6,028 nucleotides of DNA from Acidobacteriota bacterium (GCA_003223595.1 QHVR01000185.1:1-6028), one strand, 5' to 3'; counted from the first letter of the stretch, positions 1 to 6,028 are shown. Numbers and translations are program-made. Notes: generated by a model from the letters alone, not told the origin.

Positions 1-1462
1 AAATGATGTCGCCACGCGCCAGGTTGATATCCTCCGCAAACGATCCCGGCTTCACGTCCTGCACGATCACGCCTTTCCCGGAGGGAATGTCCAGGCGGTC
101 GGCCATATCCGGAGTCACCTTGCGCACGGTCACGCCGAACTTGCTCGGCTTGGGCGCATTCTCATCTTCGTTGCCCTGGTCCTCGCCGAGTCGCTGCGCG
201 AACAGCTTCTCACGATCAGCAATCGTCACCGAGGTTTCCTGTGTTTTCCCGTTGCGCAGGAAGCCCAACGCCACTTTCGAGCCAGGCTTGCGCGAAGCAA
301 TGTCAGCCACGAGTTCCGATCCCTTGCTGACTTTCTTCCCATCCACGGTCGTGATGGTGTCTCCGACTTTCAACCCCGCCTGATCCGCGGGGCTGCCTGC
401 GACCACGCTGGAAACCGTGACACCGCTGCCCGCTCCATATACGCGCGCGATGGCCGGATTCTCCACCGCATCGAACATGATTCCAATCGACCCGCGTGAA
501 ACCTTGTGCTCCGGTCCGGTCAGCTGGTTATAAACTTCGACGACGGTCTTCGAGGGCAGCGCAAATCCAATTCCGGCGTAAGCGTTGGTCTCGCTCAGAA
601 TCGCCGTGTTGATCCCGATCACCTCTCCACTCATGTTGACCAGCGGCCCACCCGAATTGCCGGGATTGATCGCTGCGTCGGTCTGAATGAAAGTCTGGAA
701 CTGCCGTCCGGGAACGATGTCGCGTCCCTTGGCCGAAACGATGCCGGCCGTCACCGTTCCTGCCTGCCCAAACGGGCTGCCAATGGCAAGAACCCAATCT
801 CCCACTTGCATGGAATCGGAATTGCCCATCTTCGCAGTCGGCAGGGGATGCTCGACATCCACCTTAATAACCGCCAGATCGGTTTCCTGATCGGTGCCAA
901 TCACCTTGGCATCGTGCTGCACTCCGGGAGGATCGTCTTGGAAACGCACGCGAATGCGATCCGCTTTCTCCACCACGTGACGGTTGGTAAGGATGAAGCC
1001 TTTGGCATCGACCACCACTCCCGATCCCAGCGAGCGTTCGCGAATGGCGCCGCTGTCCGGCCCACCCGGTCCGCCAGGGCCGCCCGGTCCACCTTGGCCG
1101 CCCGGCCCCGCTTGGCCGCCCGGGCCGCCGAAGAAGCGGTTGAAGAAGTCCTCCATGCTGCCGCCGTCCTCTTCGTCTCCGCCGCCCTGCCCGCCCCGGC
1201 GCCGGTGCACGTTCTTCACGGTCGATTCGGTGTTGATGTTGACCACGCTGGGCTCGAGCTGCTTCGCGATCTGGGAAAACGCGTTCGACATCTGCTGCGG
1301 CGAGGCCATGGTCAGGGGCGCCGCATCGCTCTTCTGCCCCTCTTTGCCTTTAACTCCCTGGTTGATGACAGTTCCAATGAGAATGCCGACTGCCAGAGTT
1401 GCCAGGATACTCAGCGTGTAGGCCGCCCGATGGGCCTTCATGCGCATCCACATTGCGCCCAT
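1..1462 (-). CDS. htrA: HtrA/DegP-family periplasmic serine protease with PDZ domains (3' end cut by window)
   Basis: A trypsin-like protease and chaperone of the DegP/DegQ group, which degrades or refolds misfolded envelope proteins. The 487 visible codons begin with a basic stretch and a hydrophobic segment (about residues 15-33) without a clear signal-peptidase site, so a membrane anchor is likely. Residues 54-76 are the usual N-terminal strand (EPSVVNINTE). Residues 88-137 form an acidic, then Gly/Pro-rich stretch containing EDFFNRFFGG, at the place of the DegP LA loop. The catalytic triad is complete: His162 (TNRHVV), Asp195 (TDLAVIK) and Ser270 (GNSGGP). PDZ1 covers about 324-418. PDZ2 begins near 442 and runs off the window, so probably only a short tail is missing. 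The start at 1462 is chosen because GGAGGA lies 8 nt upstream; Met4, Met6 and Met8 are possible but less well placed. It has its own 241-nt upstream spacer with a -10 box. The family is certain; whether it is DegP, DegQ or DegS in role cannot be told. Confidence 0.96.
   Translation of the reverse strand, partial: MGAMWMRMKAHRAAYTLSILATLAVGILIGTVINQGVKGKEGQKSDAAPLTMASPQQMSNAFSQIAKQLEPSVVNINTESTVKNVHRRRGGQGGGDEEDGGSMEDFFNRFFGGPGGQAGPGGQGGPGGPGGPGGPDSGAIRERSLGSGVVVDAKGFILTNRHVVEKADRIRVRFQDDPPGVQHDAKVIGTDQETDLAVIKVDVEHPLPTAKMGNSDSMQVGDWVLAIGSPFGQAGTVTAGIVSAKGRDIVPGRQFQTFIQTDAAINPGNSGGPLVNMSGEVIGINTAILSETNAYAGIGFALPSKTVVEVYNQLTGPEHKVSRGSIGIMFDAVENPAIARVYGAGSGVTVSSVVAGSPADQAGLKVGDTITTVDGKKVSKGSELVADIASRKPGSKVALGFLRNGKTQETSVTIADREKLFAQRLGEDQGNEDENAPKPSKFGVTVRKVTPDMADRLDIPSGKGVIVQDVKPGSFAEDINLARGDII
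1058..1129 (-). repeat. Collagen-like Gly-Gly-Pro/Gln repeat inside htrA
   Basis: Codons 112-135 of the HtrA protein encode an irregular GGP/GGQ/AGP repeat, ending in four GGP units before DSGAIRERSLGSG and the protease core. At DNA level a 13-nt unit (plus strand CTTGGCCGCCCGG) occurs at 1093-1105 and again at 1111-1123, exactly 18 nt apart, so the tract probably grew by in-frame slippage of a 6-codon unit. It should be a flexible, disordered linker in the LA-loop position. The same tract gives a spurious proline-rich reading frame on the plus strand. Confidence 0.85.
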
Positions 1463-1470
1463 ATTTCACT

Positions 1471-1476
1471 TCCTCC
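1471..1476 (-). promoter_or_regulatory. Ribosome binding site of htrA
   Basis: GGAGGA on the minus strand, 8 nt before the ATG at 1462. It is the strongest Shine-Dalgarno sequence in the window and decides the htrA start among four closely spaced in-frame ATG codons. Confidence 0.8.
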
Positions 1477-1496
1477 GAAACTTGTAAACCGCTAAT

Positions 1497-1502
1497 AGTA
1501 TA
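1497..1502 (-). promoter_or_regulatory. Probable -10 box of the htrA promoter
   Basis: The minus strand reads TATACT, five of six matches to TATAAT, in a short AT-rich island within GC-rich DNA. Transcription would start near 1490 and give a leader of about 27 nt that contains the GGAGGA site. The sequence 17-18 nt further upstream (CTCGGT / ACTCGG) does not resemble TTGACA, so the promoter may need an activator or a different sigma factor. I saw no convincing sigma-E type element. Confidence 0.45.
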
Positions 1503-1613
1503 CCTATTTACGCGACGCGACCGAGTTGCACATTACCCGCTGAGTGTACACCGCGACCGTGGGGTGTTCTTTGCTTAGACGCATATTTGATGCAAACCGT
1601 TTCATGGGATGTA

Positions 1614-1638
1614 ATCCTGAAGGTCACTCATCCTGAAG
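1614..1638. repeat. Pair of 9-bp direct repeats upstream of htrA
   Basis: ATCCTGAAG (plus strand) occurs at 1614-1622 and 1630-1638, with a 16-bp period. It lies 112-136 bp upstream of the proposed htrA -10 box and beyond the amidohydrolase stop. Two copies one and a half helical turns apart could bind a regulator, but two 9-bp copies may also be chance. Confidence 0.3.
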
Positions 1639-1681
1639 TAGATACGAATTAGCTGGCGAAGGTGCAGGAGCTGGCAGTCTG

Positions 1682-1698
1682 CCGGGTCCGAAGCCCGG
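1682..1698 (-). terminator. UUCG-type stem-loop after the amidohydrolase stop (possible terminator)
   Basis: On the minus strand CCGGG-C-UUCG-G-A-CCCGG begins 5 nt after the TAA stop at 1706-1704. It forms a five-pair GC stem plus a C(UUCG)G tetraloop with one bulged A. There is no run of U after it, so it is not a standard intrinsic terminator. It may instead protect the mRNA 3' end or act in Rho-dependent termination. The adjacent GGCA-GAC-TGCC (minus, 1674-1684) could form a second, weaker hairpin. Confidence 0.35.
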
Positions 1699-1703
1699 GG
1701 CAA

Positions 1704-3443
1704 TTATTTCGCCTCGTACACGGTCTTTCCCCCGACTACGGTCCGCAGCACCTTTGTCGCCAGGATTTTTTCCGCCGAAACTGACGTGAGATCGCGATCC
1801 AGAACCACAAAATCCGCCAGCATGCCGGCCGCGAGCTTGCCTTTGTCTTTCTCTCCGAATTCCGCAAACGCTGAACCCGAGGTATATGCCGAAATTGCCT
1901 GATCTATGGTCAGGCGCTGCGCCGGGAAGTATTCCTGTTTGCCGTCGTCACTTCTGCGCGTGACGGCTGCGTACAATCCACGAAACGGCGTGACCGGCTC
2001 CACCGGATAATCCGTGCCGAACGCGAGTGGCACTCCCTTGTTCAAGAATGCCAACCAGGCATACGAAGTTGCTGCCCGCTTCGGACCCAGCCGGTCCTGC
2101 GCCCAGCGCATGTCGGTGAGCAGATGATTCGGCTGCATCGACGCAATGACATTCAGTTGCTTGAACTCGCTGATCTGAGCCGGAGTTGTGACCTGCGCGT
2201 GTTCGATGCGCAGACGGAAGTCATCGCCACCATTGGCCGCTTTTGGATGCGCCTCTTTGGCTGCCTTCTCCGCCTCCGAGAAAGCATCGAGCGCCATTTG
2301 CACGCCTTTGTCCCCAATGGCGTGAAACCCAACCTGGAACCCTGCCAGCACCCGTTCCTTCGTCATGTCGTTCAGCTTGGCGGCCTCGTAGCGCGGAATG
2401 CCCGAGTTCTTCGGATCATCGGCGTAGGGCTCGAGCATCGCTGCCGTGTGCGACCCCAGCGACCCGTCCATGAATCCTTTCAACATTCCCGTGTGCAACA
2501 TGGGGTCCGACTGCGGGTGCGAATCGCGTTTGCGGGTCAACTCCTCGACGGAATCATCGAAGGGCAGCCACTCCGAAATCCGGGCCGTGAGTTTCCCCTC
2601 CTTCTCCAGTTCTTCGAAAATCTGGAAGTTCTCCCATGCCGGGGAATAGTCCTGCGCGGAGGTGATCCCATGCTCGGCTAAATCCGCCAGCGCCAATTGC
2701 AGCGCCTCGCGGCGTCGGTCGTGATTAGGCTTAGGGATCACCCTGAGCACCGCGTCCTGTGCCGTCTCCCGCAGGATCCCGGTAGGCTCCCCCGTTTCAT
2801 TCCGATCGATGTGCCCGCCCTGCGGATCGCGGCTGGCCAGGTTCACGCTGCCTAACTGCAATGCCCGAGTGTTGGCGACCGCAATGTGTCCATCGATGCG
2901 CACCAGAAACACCGGATGCCCATCGGACACCTCATCCAAATCCCATCGCGTTGGCGTCACCTTCACCGGCCACAGCGTCTCGTCCCATCCCGAACCCCCA
3001 ATCCACTCGCCGGGCTTGGATTGTTCCACTTTCTTACGCAACCGCTCGCGAAGTTCATCCAAAGACTTCACGCCCGTAAGATCAACGCTGAGCTTGGTCA
3101 TGCCCGCGTCATCCAGATGCAGGTGAGCATCGTTGAACCCTGGCATAACGAAATGGCCGTCCAGATCGATGATCTGCGTCTGCTCGCCTTTCAGCTTCTG
3201 CAGATCGGCAATCTTGCCCACCGCCAGAATGCGATCGCCGCGGACCGCGATGGCTTCTGCGCGAACGATCGAATTAAAGGCACCCTCGGCCGGGACGCCC
3301 GTGTACACGTTGGCGTGCATGAAGATGACGTCGGCCTTCTGCGTGGGTGATTCCTGGCCTGCCGCCTGTCCAAAACTCATCGCTGCGCCAACGATACAAG
3401 ATAGGATTGCTCCGCCCCGGCTCGATCGTCCCCAAAAGTTCAT
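1704..3443 (-). CDS. Exported amidohydrolase family 3 protein (YtcJ-like metal-dependent hydrolase)
   Basis: A 579-residue metal-dependent hydrolase of the amidohydrolase superfamily, the group that includes YtcJ and N-substituted formamide deformylase; its substrate cannot be read from sequence. Residues 1-30 look like a Sec signal peptide (basic start, hydrophobic 11-24, AA near 27-28), so it probably acts in the periplasm or outside. An N-terminal beta-sandwich part (37-100) precedes PGFNDAHLHL with metal ligands His107 and His109. KGFMDGSLGSHTA (Lys322), GFHAIGDKGV (His374), RIEHAQV (His415) and FGTDYPVEP (Asp478) complete the expected active site. The end, GMLADFVVLDRD...VVGGKTVYE, is the normal closing strand of the family, so the protein is full length. 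The start at 3443 has GGGAG 7 nt upstream and overlaps the peptidase stop as ATGA. Because of an upstream frameshift this gene is in frame with the peptidase in a 1000-codon reading frame, but the signal peptide at this ATG shows it is a separate protein. Confidence 0.92.
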   Translation of the reverse strand: MNFWGRSSRGGAILSCIVGAAMSFGQAAGQESPTQKADVIFMHANVYTGVPAEGAFNSIVRAEAIAVRGDRILAVGKIADLQKLKGEQTQIIDLDGHFVMPGFNDAHLHLDDAGMTKLSVDLTGVKSLDELRERLRKKVEQSKPGEWIGGSGWDETLWPVKVTPTRWDLDEVSDGHPVFLVRIDGHIAVANTRALQLGSVNLASRDPQGGHIDRNETGEPTGILRETAQDAVLRVIPKPNHDRRREALQLALADLAEHGITSAQDYSPAWENFQIFEELEKEGKLTARISEWLPFDDSVEELTRKRDSHPQSDPMLHTGMLKGFMDGSLGSHTAAMLEPYADDPKNSGIPRYEAAKLNDMTKERVLAGFQVGFHAIGDKGVQMALDAFSEAEKAAKEAHPKAANGGDDFRLRIEHAQVTTPAQISEFKQLNVIASMQPNHLLTDMRWAQDRLGPKRAATSYAWLAFLNKGVPLAFGTDYPVEPVTPFRGLYAAVTRRSDDGKQEYFPAQRLTIDQAISAYTSGSAFAEFGEKDKGKLAAGMLADFVVLDRDLTSVSAEKILATKVLRTVVGGKTVYEAK

Positions 3444-3455
3444 TCGCCCACTCCC
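3440..3455 (-). promoter_or_regulatory. Stop/start overlap (ATGA) with ribosome binding site of the amidohydrolase gene
   Basis: GGGAG at 3455-3451 lies 7 nt before ATG 3443-3441; the TGA that ends the restored peptidase frame is at 3442-3440. The 4-nt overlap means terminating ribosomes can restart on the second gene, so the two proteins are probably made together. In the sequence as given, no ribosome ends here in the peptidase frame, because the frameshift has moved translation into the amidohydrolase frame. Confidence 0.75.
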
Positions 3456-4706
3456 GCCAGCGCCAGCATAGTCAACAAAATTCGCTTCAACGCCCGTTCC
3501 CGTCCATTGGAATCCAACCACTCTTGCAAAGTGTGTGCGCCGCCGCCGGAGCCGCCCCCGCCAATCGCCACCGCCTCCAGCCCCAGCGACAGCGGAACAT
3601 TCGCATCCGTTTGATGCCCGCTGCACGTGCGCGGCATTGGACAGCTGTGCATCCACGGCGCGCACCGCCTGCAAGATGCGCGCTCCCGTCTGCAGTTCGC
3701 CCGCGGGACGGTTGCCGATCACGACCACCTCGCAATTCACTCCCGAGGGCCGCCTCTGCGCGGACGATCGCATCTCGGCGGCCATGCTCTCGTCCTCCAC
3801 CGCGCGATTCAGTGCGCGGCGCAGGGACTGCTCCAGCCGCTCCATCTCCGCCATCGACGTCGACCGAATATCCACCTTCATGCTCGCCGACTCGGGAATC
3901 GAATTCACCGAAGTGCCGCCGCGAATCACGCCGATGTTGAACGTTGTTTTAGGAATGCTGGGAACGGTGGTCGCGCTGAAAGTCTCAATCGCTTTGGCCA
4001 GGATCACGATAGGATTGGGCGCGCCGAAATCGCTCCACGAATGCCCGCCCGGCCCGCGCACGATCACTTCAAATCGCCGGCTGCCCAGGGCCTCGGCCAC
4101 AATGGTGTCGGAACCGGCGCCGTCCAGCACCAGCGTATAGGCAATGGAATCCTTCCAGCGCGGCGTGGCAAAAATGTGCCGCATCCCGCGCAGATCGCCT
4201 TCTCCTTCTTCCCCTACATTGCCGATGAAGACGAATGGCAGTGCGTGCCGGACTTTCACCGAGCGTAGCAACGAAGCGATTGCGAGCATCGCCACCACGC
4301 CGGCCCCGTTGTCGGAAACGCCCGGCCCATAGATCCGGCTGCCTTGCTGTCGGATGTTAAGCGGCGTATTCGCTGGAAACACGGTATCGATGTGAGCACT
4401 GAGAGCAACGTATCGCCGCCCGAATCCGGGATGGATTCCAAACACATTCCCCACATCGTCGATGCGAATATCATCCAACCCGATCTCGCGAAAGCGCTCT
4501 TGCAGCCATGCCGCGCGGGCCGATTCGCCAAAGGGCGGCGCCGCGATGCGCGCCATTTCCATTTGCCACTGCAGGAACTGCGGCTCCTGCGTGCGAAACC
4601 AGTTGTATGCCGAACGCACCTCGGGCGACGCGGCCAGACGCGCCACCTCTTGCTGCAGCGAAGGCGTAACGTCGGACATATCCGCACGCGGGGGATTCGG
4701 CGTCAT
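3440..4706 (-). CDS. M20-family metallopeptidase, frame broken by a one-base insertion
   Basis: A zinc-dependent exopeptidase or amidase of peptidase family M20 (PepT/carboxypeptidase G2/ArgE type). Most ligands are visible: His105 with Asp107 (SAHIDTVFP), bridging Asp132 (GVSDNGAG), catalytic Glu166 and ligand Glu167 (VGEEGEGD), and Asp195 (LVLDGAGSD). The dimerisation domain carries GGHSWSDFG (His222). After Ser365 the given frame becomes meaningless, while the next frame supplies TDANVPLSLG, AIGGGGSGGGAHT with the last ligand His391, and EWLDSNGRERALKRILLT. Deleting one A at 3612-3610 gives 421 residues, a normal family length. As written, translation continues into the amidohydrolase to 1704 as a 1000-residue read-through product. 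There is no signal peptide, so it is probably cytoplasmic. An in-frame TAA 18 nt before the ATG limits the start to 4706 or Met10 at 4679; neither has a good Shine-Dalgarno sequence. The exact substrate is unknown. Confidence 0.88.
3610..3612 (-). other. Frameshift site: one extra A in the M20 peptidase gene
   Basis: The minus strand reads GCA TCA AAC GGA TGC (A-S-N-G-C). Without one A it reads GCA TCA ACG GAT GCG (A-S-T-D-A), exactly the M20 motif S-T-D-A-N that precedes the last glycine-rich strand. The restored frame stays open to the TGA at 3442-3440. The required shift is +1 relative to the given sequence. The short homopolymer fits either a sequencing error or a natural indel. Confidence 0.88.
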
Positions 4707-4729
4707 GAGGTTTGCGTTAGTTTACAGTA

Positions 4730-4744
4730 TCGCGAATCACGCGA
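4730..4744. promoter_or_regulatory. Inverted repeat next to the peptidase start (possible operator)
   Basis: TCGCG (4730-4734), a 5-nt spacer AATCA, and CGCGA (4740-4744) form a perfect 5+5 inverted repeat beginning 24 bp upstream of the M20 start codon and overlapping the weak -10 candidate. Such a position would suit a repressor, but the arms are short and no neighbouring regulator gene is present in the window. Confidence 0.25.
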
Positions 4745-4795
4745 AATCCCTAGTAAACATGCGTTTTTCTGCGCTTTTGTGTCTGCTTATTGCCC

Positions 4796-4815
4796 CTGTT
4801 AACAGACTAGAGTCT
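4796..4815. promoter_or_regulatory. Two overlapping palindromes upstream of the peptidase operon
   Basis: CTGTTAACAG (4796-4805) is a perfect 10-bp palindrome. It shares its last two bases with AGACT-AG-AGTCT (4804-4815), a second perfect inverted repeat. Together they make a 20-bp symmetric-looking element about 90-110 bp upstream of the M20 start. An operator is plausible, but none of the arms matches a site I can name, and chance is possible. Confidence 0.25.
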
Positions 4816-4935
4816 TCGCCCCAGAAAGTGACGTTACGAACGCCTCGTGAGAGGAATCGTTCTCGCTTTGGCATCGCCTAGGAATATCCAGCAAAGTGTT
4901 GGCGTGCAGACTCAATGAGTGGAACGGCGAAATCA

Positions 4936-6028
4936 CTAACCGTCCTGAACGGTTTCCCCAGCCGTCGGCGTCGCAGCTTGCCGGTCGGAAGGGACTCTCA
5001 CCGGGAGCGAGGCATACCAGTCGATCGCGCGAGTGAAATACATAACAGCGGCCACTGCCATGAAACTGACAATTGCGCCTACCAGCAATGCATAATCCTC
5101 GAGCCGCAGGAGCGTGTAGATGAGTATGTAGAGCAAGGTAAAAATGACGACAGCCCTGATTCCCTGCAGTCGGCTCGAAAAGATCCACGCCGCGTTGATT
5201 GAAAGCAATGTCACCGTCGCGGCACCCGCAAGCAAAAACCCGAAGCCGAAGCCGATTCTCTCGGCTATAGATAACAGGAGCAGATAAAAGATCGTCTGAG
5301 CGACCCCAACCAGAACATATTGAGCGGGATGAACCCGCTTACCGGTCGTAGCCTCAAAAACAAAGTAAGAGAGGAAAACCAGCCCCAAGAACAAAGGGGC
5401 GTATTTCAGCGACCGATTGACGGACTGATAGGGATCTGCCACTTCGATGAACGAAACCCCAAGTGCCGTTGCGTCGAGTCCGGTGATTAAGTCCCCTTGT
5501 CCTTCGGCACGCACTCCCCTTGCGATAAAAGGCACGGACCACTGCGCTGTGAAGCCGTTGCTGGACACGGCCCGTGCGGTGGGCAGGAAGCCCCCATCAA
5601 ATCCTGGACTGGGCCAGTCACCTTTCACGGCAAGGTTTGTCGTCTTGCCGTAGGCAAGCACCGCAATCCGCTGAGCGCCGGAAAATCGTAAGGCGGATTT
5701 CACATTGAATTGTGCATTCGGTCTAGCAATGTTTTCTACTCTTGCGCCTAATAACATCAGCTTGGATTGCGAGCTCGGATCTCCGCTGATCGAAATGCTT
5801 TGGGCAATTGCCGCTGGTACGAGCGTCGAGGTTTTTCCGTCTGTTGTTAGCACGGCCTCCGCCAGCGCGCCGCGTGCGTCGCTCACCCCAACGACGATTT
5901 CGGACCGGCTCCAATCAAGCTCCCCGTTTGTCGGGACGGCGGTGGGTACGCCCGTCAAGTCGAATGCGGCGTCGAGCTCCAAGTCCGCCTGGAACACGGG
6001 CATCTTAAAGAGCGAACGGCGTCGCTCT
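4936..6028 (-). CDS. creD: CreD-family inner membrane protein (5' end cut by window)
   Basis: The C-terminal 363 residues of a CreD-like protein. In Escherichia coli CreD belongs to the regulon of the CreBC two-component system and is linked to envelope integrity and beta-lactam/colicin tolerance; its biochemical action is not known. The reading frame is open to the window edge, and the 8 codons before the first ATG (6003), ERRRSLFK, fit the family's sequence just before the VPVYxA-like strand, so that ATG is internal. Compared with about 450 residues in E. coli, roughly 90-100 N-terminal residues including the first membrane helix lie outside. Counting from Met at 6003, residues 1-198 are the large periplasmic domain. 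Membrane helices follow at about 201-217, 227-247, 250-275, 283-299 and 304-323, with the diagnostic HPAQYVLVGVAQTIFYLLLL at 225-244. The tail is short and polar. No creB or creC homologue is visible, so its control is unknown here. It is 229 nt from the next gene and probably a separate unit. Confidence 0.93.
   Translation of the reverse strand, partial: ERRRSLFKMPVFQADLELDAAFDLTGVPTAVPTNGELDWSRSEIVVGVSDARGALAEAVLTTDGKTSTLVPAAIAQSISISGDPSSQSKLMLLGARVENIARPNAQFNVKSALRFSGAQRIAVLAYGKTTNLAVKGDWPSPGFDGGFLPTARAVSSNGFTAQWSVPFIARGVRAEGQGDLITGLDATALGVSFIEVADPYQSVNRSLKYAPLFLGLVFLSYFVFEATTGKRVHPAQYVLVGVAQTIFYLLLLSIAERIGFGFGFLLAGAATVTLLSINAAWIFSSRLQGIRAVVIFTLLYILIYTLLRLEDYALLVGAIVSFMAVAAVMYFTRAIDWYASLPVRVPSDRQAATPTAGETVQDG
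4938..4954 (-). terminator. Stem-loop overlapping the creD stop codon
   Basis: AACCGT (4938-4943), a 5-nt loop, and ACGGTT (4949-4954) form a perfect 6-bp stem covering the last codons and the TAG of creD. On the minus strand it is followed by AGTGATTTCG, only a weak T stretch. It could be a marginal terminator or an mRNA 3'-end structure. Confidence 0.3.

Larger units (their letters stand above)
1463..1703. other. Spacer between the amidohydrolase gene and htrA
   Basis: There is no credible gene here on either strand. It contains, in minus-strand order, a stem-loop right after the amidohydrolase stop, the paired ATCCTGAAG repeats, a small inverted repeat GCAT-ATTTG-ATGC (1581-1593), an 8-bp palindrome GTGTACAC (1544-1551), the TATACT box and the htrA ribosome binding site. 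Its size and content fit a terminator region followed by a separate promoter. Confidence 0.6.
4707..4935. other. Spacer between creD and the peptidase-amidohydrolase pair
   Basis: There is no convincing gene. It holds several small palindromes, described separately, and the presumed promoter of the peptidase operon. On the minus strand GATACT/TACTGT near 4727-4734 could be a -10 box, but no matching -35 is placed at 16-18 bp, and the leader to the ATG at 4706 would be very short and without a Shine-Dalgarno sequence, which would suggest near-leaderless translation. Confidence 0.45.

Noticed and set aside
984..1421. Plus-strand collagen-like protein with GPP repeats
   Set aside because: It is the reverse complement of the Gly/Pro codons in the HtrA insert; GGP codons read backwards as proline/glycine.
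506..1495. Long plus-strand reading frame antisense to htrA (329 codons)
   Set aside because: It mirrors the high-GC codon pattern of htrA, resembles no protein family, and spans the conserved protease core on the other strand.
1640..1704. tRNA-like arms: a D-arm-like GCAG...CTGC and a T-arm-like CCGGG-TCCGAAG-CCCGG on the plus strand
   Set aside because: There is no anticodon arm between them, the T-loop lacks TTC, and there is no acceptor stem at the proper distance.
3609..3614. Programmed +1 frameshifting at TCAAAC
   Set aside because: There is no recognised +1 stimulatory context (no stop codon at the shift site, no internal Shine-Dalgarno-like sequence that I can see), and a simple one-base insertion explains everything.
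1704..4706. A single 1000-residue peptidase-amidohydrolase fusion enzyme
   Set aside because: The linker at residues 366-421 is nonsense in this frame and conserved M20 sequence in the next, and the amidohydrolase has its own ribosome binding site, start codon and signal peptide.
4759..4881. Possible 40-residue secreted peptide on the plus strand, starting MRFSALLCLLIAP
   Set aside because: It has no ribosome binding site or promoter, and the hydrophobic start is short; it may be chance in a spacer. No conservation can be judged from here.
4799..5188. Minus-strand reading frame overlapping the end of creD (129 codons)
   Set aside because: It is a shadow of creD in another frame with no recognisable domain or start signal.

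Overview
The window looks like ordinary chromosome from a moderately GC-rich bacterium. All four protein genes read on the minus strand, in transcription order creD (5' end outside the window), an M20 metallopeptidase, an exported amidohydrolase, and an HtrA/DegP-type serine protease (3' end outside the window). The HtrA N-terminus, the CreD relative and the large exported YtcJ-like amidohydrolase together suggest Acidobacteriota (Terriglobia/Koribacter-like). This is recognition from memory, not a database match. I see no rRNA, tRNA, CRISPR array, insertion sequence or phage gene.

Layout from right to left along the direction of transcription. 6028-4936 is the C-terminal part of creD, an inner-membrane protein with the family's characteristic HPxQYxLVG...FYLLLLS segment. 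4935-4707 is a 229-nt spacer with small palindromes that probably holds the promoter of the next two genes. 4706-3440 is the M20 peptidase and 3443-1704 the amidohydrolase; stop and start overlap as ATGA, the usual sign of translational coupling. 1703-1463 is a 241-nt spacer with a hairpin just after the amidohydrolase stop and a good -10 box for the next gene. 1462-1 is htrA, with a membrane anchor, a Gly/Pro-rich insert, the protease domain, PDZ1 and the start of PDZ2.

The main surprise is that the peptidase and amidohydrolase appear as one uninterrupted 1000-codon reading frame (4706-1704). This is almost certainly an artefact of a single extra A (minus strand) in an AAA run at 3612-3610. 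Removing one A restores the family motif STDAN, a glycine-rich strand and the last metal-binding histidine, and brings the peptidase to a TGA that overlaps the amidohydrolase ATG. As written, the peptidase would lose its final zinc ligand and carry about 56 nonsense Arg/Gly-rich residues into the amidohydrolase signal peptide. It is either a sequencing or assembly error or a recent loss-of-function mutation.

Functionally the window combines envelope maintenance (CreD, HtrA) with peptide or amide hydrolysis (M20 enzyme, apparently cytoplasmic; amidohydrolase, apparently exported). Only the peptidase-amidohydrolase pair shows evidence of being one operon. I found no convincing new biological system.
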